Source: Albula goreensis
Lineage: Eukaryota; Chordata; Actinopteri; Albuliformes; Albulidae
Direction: 5' to 3'
NCBI GenBank assembly: GCA_022829145.1
Contig: CM040742.1
Location: 17,797,631 to 17,861,630 of the forward strand
DNA: 64,000 bases
Both the position numbers and the translations under genes were made by a program. This document shows positions 12,270 to 23,510 of the stretch, one piece after another (position 1 is the first letter of the stretch; every line of letters begins with the position of its first letter). The notes beneath the pieces were generated by a model. That model had not been told where the DNA came from, did no database searches, and was given only the letters and a program-made list of their open reading frames with translations.

Positions 12270-15200
12270 AAGTCCATTTTAAAAGGGTTTAGATTATTTT
12301 CAGACATATTACATGTCATGAAATGGGAATGTACACATTTCCTATACACAATTCTGTTTATACCAACATATGGTGAATGTAATATACATACATACCCCTT
12401 AAATTGTAATGGTTATATTTAATATGTATTATCATTCCAGAAGGATGGAATATTGAATTAATTTAATGCTTTTTATTGTAGGCTGAAAAGGCAATCAACC
12501 CAGTGAATGAAACAATGCAGACATCTTGCAAACTTTGATTATAAAAGTCACTTTAAAAACTTTTGCCTCTAATAGAAATATGGACTTACTCAGGTTGTAT
12601 TTAAATTTTTGACAATACGTCAATCAACATCAGCACTTTTGTCTAAATCTTTGAAAATCACTTTTTGTGGATTTGGTGGAATTCAAGATAGCAATGTCAT
12701 AATCTCAAAAAATGCCACGCTTTATATTATTGTATGAGTTATCAGAGTTTGCACACATTGAGCAAGACTCAATAGATACAATTACAATTACAAAAGGCAC
12801 TGGTCTGCAAATAAAGAGGGATCCCAGCATTTACAGCTAGTTACTTATTTACACCATAAGAAACTAGGTGCAGAGCAGTGGGAAGGGCAGCACTGAACAT
12901 CCAGTCCTGCCTAAGGAGGAGAGAAAGATCCAGGCCCAGCTGGAGCTCTTTATCCTTGGCAGAGAGCAATGGAAATTCTGCCCTGACTAAATAACAGCTA
13001 ATGTATCATGCTGTGAGAAGATGCTGTGAAGCTTTCCTTATGATGAGTAAATCCAGGTCCTCCATGTGCCTCTGAGGGACCCTATACTCTGCAATGCCCA
13101 GTTTTATCTTTTCTGCACATGAGTCAGATCATAGAGACGATCAGCAGCAGTTTTGGGTCGTTTTCCTGAATCCTTTGGCATTACATCCTCAAATACACTT
13201 ATTTACATATAACTGTAAAACTCATAAAAAATCCAGCATGCTTACACTCTCTGTGTGTTATAAAGGTATGCCTCCCTATTGCCAGCTCTTGTCGCTACAC
13301 AAATCTCTTCCAAAATTGAGCAATTATGCTTTACCTTGCTAAATTGCCTCCATTGTTCATCATCCACCAGCTGCCTAAGCACTTGAAATTATGTATTTTG
13401 CATGACAATGGTGCTTGCAAGAACTGGCACCAACAAATGAGTGCTGTGTCAGAATGGAACTGATAGATAATCTGAATTCCAGGACAGATGGTATAGCTGA
13501 GTAACCCATAATCTAAATGCAAGGCAAAATTAAGACAAATGCTGTTGTTATTTTCAAAGCACTGATAGAAATTCAGGGGACTTCCAGAACCTGCTTGGTA
13601 CCAGGATGCATCTCATAATTTTATCAGCAAATTAAAAGCAAAAGGAATATGATCATAATGTATTGATCGACTCAGGTTTTGCAAACTTGACTTGTCCAGA
13701 TACATAACTGACTGAGTTGCCTCATTTTTTTCTCCTTTTTAAATTAATCACCAGGTAAATATGTTTGAATCTCTAGATTTTAAATGCAGTTTTTCAGATG
13801 CCATCTCTTTTCCAACATCCACACAGGAAGAATAGCACCACAGTAAACATTCTGTCATGTTTGAACACATGTTTTAATGCATGTTGTTTTTGTGCATGTT
13901 TATTTTACATTAGAAGATTGTTTGCATACAAGGATGACCAAGTTTTTTTTATGTGCATTAACTGACCTCCCCCTGGACTGTTATTGTTCAATGTTATTTT
14001 TTCTCAGTGCTCCTCACCCTCCCCTTAGTCCTATCTGTGAATGGGATTGCGCTGTGCTCCCAGTCCTGGTGCAGTTATCAAATGGAAACACAGCTCACCT
14101 GCTGCAGTGACACAGACCGCTTATCAGACACTGGGCTGTCTAGGAAGTGTGAGATACCCTTCAAAGAGACTGAAATAGAAGGTCAGCCACATGTGGAATT
14201 CCATCTTGCCTCTGTGCAGTGGTTCCTAAGAGATAAGTCCATTCTGAATTTAGATTGAACCATTTGGTTCAGGGGTGGGTAGTGTGGGGTGTAAAGTGGG
14301 ATGGGGAGAGGCAACTTATTAGCTCTTTGGAGTCCTTTCTGCCCAACCTCTGGGTGGCTCACAGAGCAAAAACATATGCTGATAGTGTGTGTTCTAACTG
14401 TGTACCCCAAAGACTGGGAGCCCCATCTTCAGCTACTCAATTACTGGCCATTACTGCAACATAGTACTATCGAATAATTACCTATTATCTGATATTCCAC
14501 AGTTTAACAACCACTAGGTAAAAGTACTAATGACACCAATGTCCATGGCTAGTGTACACATGTACAAAATGTGTATTTAGCTTTGGTATGAACGGGCAGG
14601 GTAATATAATGCTCTGAACTGAATGTTTCTGCTTGGAAAGCACAAAGGAAACACCACTGCCTGCTCAACGGCTCACACTGCTGAAGTTTATGTTAGCCAT
14701 GTTTCTAGCTATTAAGGACTTTCACTTTTAGTTGTACATCCTTTGTTTTCTTCTGTGGAGGAACAAATGAAATGCTTAACGGGAAAAAGATGAACAGCTG
14801 CATAAGCTGATAAAAATATGCTCATACAGGGAATCATTGATAACATTCCTATCCAATGAAAAATAATGGGGGACATATCACATGTGTGGTTTTATACCAG
14901 TAGTATGGATATGCTTGCATACATTAATCACTGAAAAGCAGAGCTAATAGCAATAATTGCTACAATAACAACAACTCTTATAGGATGATCATAATGAAAA
15001 GGGGATTCAAAGCGCAGTATGGCTAGAGTTAGTCTATCACTGAGTCATGCTTGGCCTTGAGCAAACCAAGGCATTTGACACCAGTAAAAATTCTGGCAAG
15101 CTCTTTTATGATTGAATAACTCTTTGTTTGAAGAAGTACTTTGTGCTAATAGTGTCAGATGTCCATTTAGTCATGTAAAGAGAAATATTTGTGCTTTCTG

Positions 15201-17580
15201 GCGGCAGAACTGATTCTAGTTTAAAATACCTCCCTCAATCTAGTAATCAGTGTTTTACCTTTTAAGGTTTTAAACGTTTAAATGTTTGTATCCCTTCTGA
15301 GCCTCCAATTAAAAGGAGGGGATCATGGGATACATGTATAACTGTTTAGTGCATTCCTAAACCTGACAGAACTGAGGATCCTGCTGAATAATATTAAAGG
15401 GTATCAGTAATGTTAAAGTGTACCACCACTACCAGGCAAAGTGTAAAATTTAACATCAAAGACTATCAAAAGCTGATCTTCATATCAGTAGACATGTGTA
15501 AAATGAGATTTCCCACCTGCATACATCCAGCCTTAAACAGAGTGCAAAGTTATAGAGAAATAAATATTATGCAGAAGAATGGCTTGTAATTTGAAATTTG
15601 GATATAGTAAATAAATTAATTCAATTGTTAAACTTCACCAGCACTGGCTGCATTACCACAGAGGTTCCAATGGGCCACAACACGGCAGCATTTTCTGAAA
15701 CGGTGCAGGACTGGGTCCTCAAATGGTCAAAAAGGTACCTGCAGTCTGAATGCACAGTCTGAATAAGCAGTTCAGAGCTCTTGGGGCGATGGCTGCACAA
15801 ATGAAGAGGGGGATGGTTTCCAGATGTGTTGTAAGAACTGTTGCCAGAACCACAAAAAAATTAAATGACTAAATCTCGCCATTGAAAGACTTGTACTGCC
15901 AACATTTTTGTCAACAGTAACTGAAAACTTTTTTCTGTCAATATGTTGATGCCATCAAATTATTTTTTCTTAGCTGTTTCATATTAGTGATGGATATCAC
16001 TACTTAGCAAACAATGTCCTTCTGATAGCGTTAATTGAAGTAGAGGCTAATTTATGCATGTAAAACAAACAAACAAATAAAAAAAAGTTTCAGTCCAAAT
16101 CCCTGGGGATGCAAAACTGTTTCCTTAAAACTCCATGAGTTTGCAGCCAAAAATGTGGAAAGTCATGCCAGTTTATTTTACTTGGATTTCTTTCTGAATT
16201 GGATAAGAAATGTAATCCTCAAAACAAGTAGCAGTGCAGCTTGTCAGTCGCTGCTGGAATCCCTTTAAGGTATTGCCAAAGAAATTACATTTGTTCATCT
16301 CATGTTGTACAAGAGTGAATTGAAGTAGCAGGGGTCACAGCAGAGGTGAAGCATGCACATGAAAATGTAATAGATTCTCGGCTATTAGACTAGAAGATTT
16401 CTCATCTTTGTGCCTTCCACATCATCTATTTGGAAACAGCTGTAACCCAAAAGCACTGGTGAGAAGTATATTGACCAGTTTTCATTTTTTATTGAAGGGA
16501 ATTGATTATGAGCAGAGCATTTCAATATGTTCGAATACATTAAGTAGCAAACTAAAGTTTGATTAAACTCATCTGATACTGTGATACAGTGTCACACACA
16601 CAGGATAAGTTATGGATCATGAAGGCATATATATGGTATATGGGAATGATAATGTGATGTAACAAAAAAAGGAGTTGACTCTTAAAACAAAAGGTTGCAG
16701 ATTTGTTTCCCTGGGTTGATCCCTATCTATTCTGCTCTTAAAACAGGAAACATAGATTATTTCCCATGGCAAAAATAAAATGACTCTTTTCTGTTCTGGG
16801 CTGTATTCCATTGTGTATTCCATTCTGTGAAATACAAAATAGAATACAAGAAAGGTCAGTTAACCTGGGTGTAGGTACTAGCATAGTAAATAATTTATGT
16901 AATATAAAACATTGCAATATGTGAAAGGCTATGCTGAACAATATTGACAGTTCTCTGAGGGTTCACTGCTTACTTTCACCATAATGGAAGCAGACCAGAG
17001 TATCTGTGTCTATTGAGAACGGTTTCATTCACCACCTTAACTATCGTTTTTTACAGTCAGGCTTTGAGCTGCTGAAAGTGTTTAAGCAGTGCAGGTGTGG
17101 TACAGATTGCATAAACACAGACTTGCTGAATCTCCAGTAATTGTAAGTACTAATTCTGTGCTCCCCCAGAGCGATTTTAAAATGCCAGGGAATTAACTTT
17201 TCCACTTTTCTAAAGTGTTTTCTGTTTCTATTTTTCAATCAATTTTATCCACAGACATTCCGTGAAAATCTTCCTATGGCTAGTGAAGCATCTGTTTTCC
17301 ATTCTGTGATCTATCTCGAGAATAAATTGTACATTTCTATTAAAATAGCAGTTAACGTCCTTCAATGTAATGTCTCTATGTTTATTCTATTTTACCTGCA
17401 GGGGCGCAGGTGGCGGTGGGGACGGGAGGGATGTAGTAATTGATTTTTTAATCATCTGTGTATAGTTAAAACACTGTCTTTCTCTGTTTTGATATGATGC
17501 GTGCATTGTGTTTTCCATAATTGTAAATTGATTGTTTAAGAGAGTACTGCCATCCTGCTTGAAAGGTACGATATAATTAA
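12270..17580. other. Long non-coding stretch, no gene recognised
   Basis: Both strands read only as short frames broken by stops. The frames at 13094-13342, 13877-14258 and 14183-14464 have no recognisable domain. The 16617-16740 segment has a vague tRNA-like word (AAAAGGTTGCAG) but not enough to call a SINE. Confidence 0.45.
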
Positions 17581-17587
17581 ATAAATA

Positions 17588-17735
17588 TGTTACAACTGTA
17601 CATACTGTACAAAAACAATAACACAGACAGATAAATACATATGTTACAACTGTACATACAAAAACAATAACACAGACAGATAAATACATATGTTACAACT
17701 GTACATACAAAAACAATAACACAGACACATAATAC
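17588..17735 (+). repeat. Minisatellite, 49-bp unit, nearly three copies
   Basis: Units start with TGTTACAACTGTACATAC at 17588, 17642 and 17691 and continue into AAAAACAATAACACAGACAG. The second unit is 49 bp; the first is 54 bp because of a 5-bp insertion (TACTG type). Copies are otherwise almost identical, so the expansion is recent. Confidence 0.9.
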
Positions 17736-18290
17736 AACATACAGGATATCAGTGATGTTTTATCCAGAGAAATTGTCTGCACAAATACAGTATGGTGAAT
17801 ACAGAAACCACCAAAATGTGTGTTTATGAAGAGGAGAGGTAATACTGCCATTGGTTTGGTTGCCCAAGTTAAAGGCTCAATTGAATCTGAAGATCCTTCT
17901 GCTGTTAGCCAAATTCTAGAGCTTGAAATTGGTGTTGCACAATGGTCAGAGGTGAAAACAATCTCAAAGTATTAGTATTCTAGCTGTAAAAGTCAGATTC
18001 CCGAATTCTTATAAAATTGTTTCTAATCTAAAATCTAAACAGAGATACTTCCACAAGTGGTCTCAGACTTTTTTTTACTACGGTGAATAAAAAATCTTTT
18101 TTGATTGATGTCAGAATATAATAGAACTGTAACGTCCATGGTACAATTCATATTACTTTTAATACTGTTTTAATCCATGGCAGATGTATTAAATAAATGC
18201 TTCAAGGGGAAAATATTGGCACAAAAAATAAATACCTGTAAAAATATGTGCTAATCTCAAATGTGCCTTTGTAAAGGAAAGTCATAAGCC
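17736..18290. other. AT-rich non-coding stretch, nothing recognised
   Basis: Unique sequence without frames or repeats of note. Confidence 0.45.
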
Positions 18291-18730
18291 ACTGAGCCAG
18301 GTGTGTCATAAACGTATGGGATTTAGTTTAAAGTCCCATGTAATAACAATCACATTCCCAAAAAATTATTGTGGGGAAAAAGAGGGAAGAAATTAAATTA
18401 AATTCCTCTTGCTGTGTGAACAGCCACAGATACCGCTGCTCCAAAAGAAAAAATTCAATTTCTGAATGCCATTTAATTACATTGGCTCTCTGCCAGAGGG
18501 CACATTAATTAAGAATGCCTTACGATTCAATTAATCAGCTGCACACCTTCAGAAATATGCCGTATGAAAAACGTTCTCTCCTCATGTGGCCTTGTAAGCC
18601 ATTTTCCTGTTGGAGGGCCAGCTATTGAATGTGATGTACCATAATGCCCTTGAAGGTCCCTGGCAAACCACACTGGTGTAAATTTAGACCTCACCTTCTG
18701 CTCCCAAAGGTATGTCTGGGATCTCATTGC
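18290..18730. promoter_or_regulatory. Candidate conserved non-coding element
   Basis: The block carries CCATTTAATTACATTGG, CACATTAATTAAG and TTCAATTAATCAGCTG within about 80 bp, and then about 180 bp of balanced-composition, repeat-free DNA. Dense homeodomain-type sites beside an E-box are typical of developmental enhancers in vertebrate gene deserts. No reading frame is maintained. This is the most enhancer-like block in the window, still unproven without alignment. Confidence 0.35.
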
Positions 18731-18887
18731 ATATACTGTAGAAAGAAACAATATATGTCATCATTCAAAAAATACATGAAAAAGGACATGTAAAACAATA
18801 TGTTCTGTGCTGCTGATGTTCTTTATCTCAGCTGTTTTGTAATATTTATACCCACAATGTATTTGATAGTCTGCACAGAATGGCCTG

Positions 18888-18931
18888 CAGCTGTATGGAA
18901 TCAATGTTGTTACATTGATTCCATACAGCTG
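18888..18931. repeat. Perfect 20-bp hairpin with 4-nt loop
   Basis: Left arm 18888-18907 (CAGCTGTATGGAATCAATGT), loop 18908-18911 (TGTT), right arm 18912-18931, its exact reverse complement. Two further RNA pairs (G-U, then U-A) could extend the stem. Arms this perfect suggest a recent local inverted duplication or a cruciform; a processed small-RNA hairpin is possible, but the loop is short for a microRNA precursor. Confidence 0.9.
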
Positions 18932-18959
18932 TACAATTTTGTTAAATGACAATGAAAAA

Positions 18960-19900
18960 CATTCATTTGCAAATATGTGAATGCAAAAAATATTATATTT
19001 TGCATAAAATACATTTTATTAATTGCAATATTATAGCCTGGGAGGCATGGTCTAAGATAGGTAAATGTTATAGACTGCTGATACTGAGTACAGAAATGTC
19101 CTGAATCAACAAAGATTCTATAAAGAAAACAAACAAGATTTGTGTATCATGACAACAATGTACTCTAAACAAAAATGATCAACATTAGCTGATCAACATT
19201 ACTATTGGCTGTTGTTATTAACAAGATATTGATTTTATTTATCCTGTTGAACTCCCTGGTAAAAACAAAACCACCACATGTGTATCCTGAAATACTTGAA
19301 CTTGCAAACTTGTCAATGTTCCAGCTGTGAGCTTGGATGGGGATATGAAATGCACATGAGGTTTGTTTCACTTGAAAGGTGACAAACTCTTAAGTTTCCC
19401 GTCCCATTGAGTCACCTGGGAAAGTGATGCAAATCTCTCTGCGAAACTGTGTGCCTTTAAGGAGTGAAGGTGTTTCAAATGAATATTATGGCTGTCTCTC
19501 AGAGGATGTACCATTTCCAAATATGTACAATGACCAGACAGCCAAGAGGGCACTTGGGCTCCTACAGGACAGCTAATCTTTAAAATTAACTTATGGAGGA
19601 CATGAGAAACATAATATAGACACAAAGTGATAATATTTAAAATAAAAGTGACTAGCCATTGCAAACTGTGTATGAACTGCATTGACATTTGACTGATTGC
19701 TGTGAGAAAAGCTTGCCATCGTGTTAGTGGTAGCTCTCCAGGGAAATTAGGTTGTATACAGTAAACGAAGAATAGTGGAAACATTGGTCATAAGTGGCTT
19801 CTGAAAGCTGTCTGAGGCTTGATGACAATTTTTAATAAAAAAATACACATCTGCATTCTAAAATTAGCCATTTACAACAGGAAAGTCATTTGAGTAATTT
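18960..19900. other. Non-coding stretch, nothing recognised
   Basis: The 138-codon frame at 19368-19784 (minus) has no domain. Otherwise AT-rich unique sequence. Confidence 0.45.
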
Positions 19901-19929
19901 ATGAGGCAAGATGCACATTTTGGGCAGAA

Positions 19930-20230
19930 AGGGTTAAAGTCAGACATGGAGCTCCATAATTAAGCCAGGTGATATTCTGCGCTCAACCCACTGTGGATAT
20001 ATGGTCTTGTGAATCACGAAGGGTAGCGTGGGACGCTTTCGTGATGAGGCGGCCCTAATGCCAGGCATCAGTCTCTGCCAGGTGAGCTTTGCCTGAATTT
20101 ATTGGTCTGGAGTTTCAGCTGAGTTATTGTTTCTATTATGCGACACCTCCTCCCCTCCCTTCCCCTGAACCCGTCTCTCCCTTCCCCCCTGTCCCTCCCC
20201 CTCGGGGCAGTTTAAAATAGAATGTTTTAC
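19930..20230. promoter_or_regulatory. Candidate regulatory block with polypyrimidine tract
   Basis: Repeat-free block with CTCCATAATTAAGCCAGG and balanced composition, ending in a pyrimidine-rich tract at about 20147-20205 (runs such as CCCTTCCCCCC) that could form G-quadruplex or triplex structure on the opposite strand. No coding frame. Confidence 0.25.
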
Positions 20231-20239
20231 AGGAGATAG

Positions 20240-21358
20240 AGGAGAGCACTCCTGAGGTGAAGGTGGGACAAGTCGGTGGATTAGGAAGACACAGAGGGAG
20301 CTGCAAATGTTGTCCTGGTACAACTGGAGTAAAACTGCCCACCAGCTGGACCAGGGGCATGGCAGAATTATACATGATACCCACATTGAATGTTTTTGGA
20401 TTTCATTTTTTTCAAGTATTTTCATAAATAAATCATCTTATCTTATCATTTATCTCATTTGATTTAGATTATCACATGACATAACATGGAACATTACATA
20501 CAGTACAGTTTTTTTGTTTTTTAGTAATGCACAAAAAGTGGTTATTTTAATGATTAATTAGAATCTGTTATCTAAGAAATAATATACCATGTTCACCACA
20601 AAATAGAACCATGTTGGTTTCAGAAATGTATTATTAGTTAATGATCACAGACAAACAAGAAAATGCTTTTGGGCAGTCTAGCCATGAACTCGTAGTAACA
20701 ATGCACTTTAAATTCCTGTGTGGCTCTCTCTCATATGGAGGGTGGGTATTTTATGTTGCAACACGGCAGAAGTCCTGTAATGTCAGCACTCCAATTATAC
20801 AATATAAAAACCTGCGCTTGGATTAAGCACATTCCTGCAGCCAATGTAGAATGAAAATCTGTTGCCTATAGCAAAAGATGTGCTAAAGACACCCTCATCC
20901 CCATCACAGATGTAGCTGTTACGCTACTTTATACTGGATACCATGTTCTCTCTTTGGCATATTTACAGTGTTTTTCAAAAACAAATGCAAAGACATCAAC
21001 ATCAATTCCTCCCTTATCACAGTGAGCTCAGCAGCAGAGAGCATCTCTGAAATGCTCCAGAATGGCTTACACGTTACTCATCAGTATGGCTTTCTCAATG
21101 GAAACCTTTCAGAGCAGTCCATTGCAAACATTCAGACTGAAATTTGCATAACACTATCATTGGTAGGTTGCACAACCGCCCATTATATCACAGCACCATG
21201 GATAGTGCACTGCTGGAGATTAATTATGCTATACATTAGCCTCGAAAACCAGCAGAGAGATTTAATACCACAGTGAGCTGAGACCAACTTTTATTAATAC
21301 AACTTGAAGTGTTCCTTTATAATATTGCTTGAATTCAGCTAAATATATATAAGCTCTA
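20240..21358. other. Non-coding stretch, nothing recognised
   Basis: The 102-codon frame at 20968-21276 has no domain. It leads up to the 5' truncation point of the LINE. Confidence 0.45.
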
Positions 21359-21712
21359 AATTGTTGTTCTCTACCATCCTCCAGGGCCCCTTGGAAGCTT
21401 TCTCGATGAGCTTGACACGCTGCTCAGCTCCTTCCCTGAAGATGGCACCCTGCTGATCATTTTGGGAGACTTCAACATCCACCTAGAAGCCTCCCAGTCT
21501 GCCGCCTTCCGAACCGTTACTCCACTCTTTCAATCTCTCCCTGCTGCACTCTCCTCCGACCCACAAGTGCGGCAATGTTCTTGACATCGTCATCCTGAGG
21601 AACTGCTCATCATTGGACCTCACAGTCACAACCTATACATCAGTCAGACCATCACTTCATTTCCTTCTCCCTCCCTCTTACTCCCCATCCTGCCTCCCGT
21701 CCACCCTCCCCT
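21359..21712 (+). pseudogene. L2 endonuclease C-terminal fragment
   Basis: In frame from about 21359 the translation gives YHPPGPLGSFLDELD and then GDFNIH (about 21462-21485), the phosphohydrolase core of an apurinic-type endonuclease. The frame hits TGA near 21581; homology continues in other frames (DIVILRNCSSLDL, then SDHHFISFSL), so at least two indels have broken it. The N-terminal catalytic half is missing through the 5' truncation. Confidence 0.75.
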
Positions 21713-21713
21713 T

Positions 21714-22190
21714 GTGTTATGGTCCGCTGTAACATCTGTTTCACCTTCTTCTCTTGCTTCCAGAGTCACTGCTTCCCTTCAACCCCTCAACTCCTTCTCC
21801 AAGCTTTCCACTGACTCTGCATCTTCCACTCTACTTTCCTCTCTCTCTTCAGCATTTGACGCTCTCTGTCCTTTTGTTTCCCCGCTGCTGAAGAAGCCCA
21901 CTCTGGACCCATCCATCATCCACAGCTACCGTCCTGTCTCTCTTCTCCTTTTTCTTTCTAAAACCCTTGAATGAGCTGCCTCCATACTGTCTTCCTTCTT
22001 TTCACAGAACAATCTGCTAGACCCCCACCAGTCCGGCTTCAGACCTGGCCACTCGACAGAGACAGCATTGCTCTCTGTCAGTGAGTCTCTTTATGCTGCA
22101 CGGACAGCCTCTCTCTCTTTTGTCCTGATTCTTCTGGACTTTTCTGCTGCCTCGACACGGTTGACCACCCCATCCTCCTGTCCTCCCTGG
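21714..22190 (+). pseudogene. L2 linker and N-terminal reverse transcriptase fragment
   Basis: 21714-21974 encodes a linker that jumps from a region ending CPFVSPLL straight into SYRPVSLLLFLSKTLE, so several hundred bases of a full-length L2 linker are probably deleted. The frame stops at TGA (21972-21974), a change that a CpG transition of an arginine codon would explain. Homology continues with SGFRPGHSTETALL and LLDFSAA; a one-base deletion near 22152 then shifts the frame just where the catalytic aspartate motif is expected. Confidence 0.7.
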
Positions 22191-22195
22191 CGGCA

Positions 22196-22975
22196 ATGGG
22201 GAGCTGCGGCACAGCCCTCAACTGGATTGAGTCCTACCTCTCTGGTCGCTCCTTCCAGGTTGCCTGGGCCGGTATGGTATCGGCACCTCGTCCCCTTGCC
22301 ACAGGTGTTCCTCAAGGCTCTGTCCTTGGTCCCCTCCTCTTCTCCTTCTATACTCATTATCTTGGCCCTGCAATCTCTGGTCATGGTCTATCTTACCACT
22401 GCTATGCTGATGATACTCAACTTTACCTCTCCTCCTCTCCATCAGACACACAGGTTTCTGCTCGCATCTCAGCTTGCCTGAGGGATGACCAGAGCTGGAT
22501 GGATAAACACCATCTTAAGCTCAACCCAGGCAAGACTGAGCTGCTCTTCTTTTCTGCTCCTTCCTCTCCCATCTTGGACTTCTCCATCTCTCTTGGGGAC
22601 ACCCTGGTTTTGTCTTCGTCCTGTGCGAAGAACCTCGGAGTGGTGATTGACACCAGGCTGTCACACTCCGAGAACATCGCGGCGGTGAGTCGTGCGTGCA
22701 GGTTCTTCCTGTACAACATCCGAAGAATCCGCCCCTTTCTCTCCACCTACTTTGCTCAGCTTCTGGTCCAAGCAATGGTTCTGTCCCGCTTGGACTACTG
22801 CAACTCCCTTCTTGCTGGTCTTCCGGCCTCCGTCATCAGATCCCTGCAGCTCATCCAGAATGCTGCAGCCCGTCTGATCTACAACCTCCCTAGAGACTCT
22901 CATGTGACCCCCTTGCTCACTGCCCTCCACTGGCTGCCTGTTATCACTCGCATCAAATTAAAACTTTGGTGCTAG
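22196..22975 (+). pseudogene. L2 reverse transcriptase core, 259-codon open segment
   Basis: The longest intact part of the LINE. Residues 37-49 are GVPQGSVLGPLLF (fingers/palm), residues 70-73 are YADD (polymerase catalytic aspartates), 108-116 LNPGKTELL, 146-153 KNLGVVID, 197-210 SRLDYCNSLLAGLP, 244-248 LHWLP. The Met at 22196 is internal, since homology begins well upstream. The frame ends at TAG, where a one-base slip moves the homology into the next frame. The enzyme would copy L2 RNA, and tail-sharing SINE RNA, at a nicked target; this copy cannot make a full protein. Confidence 0.8.
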
Positions 22976-23259
22976 CATATCAGGCTGTTAAGGGGCCAGC
23001 TCCAGCTTACCTCCAGAAGATCGTCAGACCCTACACCCCTGCCAGACCCCTCCGTTCTGCCACCTCTGGTCACCTGAGGCCGCCCCCTCTCCACTCCTGC
23101 ACTTCCAGGTCACGTCTGCTGTCTGTCTTGGCCCCATGGTGGTGGAATGATCTTCCCGTGGAGGTCAGAACAGCAGAGTCACTGGCCACCTTCAAGCGCA
23201 GACTGAATATTCACCTCTTTAGGTTGCACCTCTCCCCTCCCCTCCCTTGCTCTTTATAA
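22960..23259 (+). pseudogene. L2 ORF2 C-terminal fragment
   Basis: Continues the L2 protein in a shifted frame: LAYQAVKGPAPAYLQ, then WWNDLPVEVR and FKRRLNIHLF, the usual C-terminus of L2-clade ORF2 proteins, ending at a natural-looking stop (23257-23259). It is separated from the reverse-transcriptase core only by the frame slip near 22960. Confidence 0.75.
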
Positions 23260-23510
23260 TGTGTCTATTTCTATTATTTGCTCTTTAATCTGTGATTTTT
23301 TTTTTTTAAACTAGGCTGTTTACATAAGTCTGTAGTCTGTAGGGGAGTCCTGATCTATTCCATCACCTTTGACACTTAGGACTTTACCCCTCTCAAGGGT
23401 TATCTTTGCACTTTTTGTACTGTTCCTATGCACTTTGCCTTGTAAGTCGCTCTGGATGAGAGTGTCTAACAAATGCCCCTAATGTAATGTAATGTAATGT
23501 AATGTAAATA

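Larger units (their letters stand above)
21359..23510 (+). mobile_element. L2/CR1-type non-LTR retrotransposon, 5'-truncated and decayed
   Basis: Homology begins abruptly at about 21359 inside the endonuclease coding region and runs through reverse transcriptase to the 3' end. The 3' end has TGTAAGTCGCTCTGGATG at about 23441 and a (TAATG)n tail at about 23480-23507, the ending typical of fish L2 elements. Protein motifs fit L2: GDFNIH in the endonuclease, SYRPVSLL, GVPQGSVLGPLLF, YADD, SRLDYCNSLLAGLP and LHWLPV. At about 2.15 kb with several frame breaks it cannot move. 5' truncation is normal for target-primed reverse transcription. No target-site duplication was confirmed. Confidence 0.9.

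Noticed and set aside
16617..16760. Possible SINE head (AAAAGGTTGCAG followed by CCCTGGG)
   Set aside because: Only one short tRNA-like word; no second Pol III box or tail could be lined up.
19368..19784. 138-codon minus-strand frame
   Set aside because: No domain, AT-rich composition; length within chance for this much sequence.
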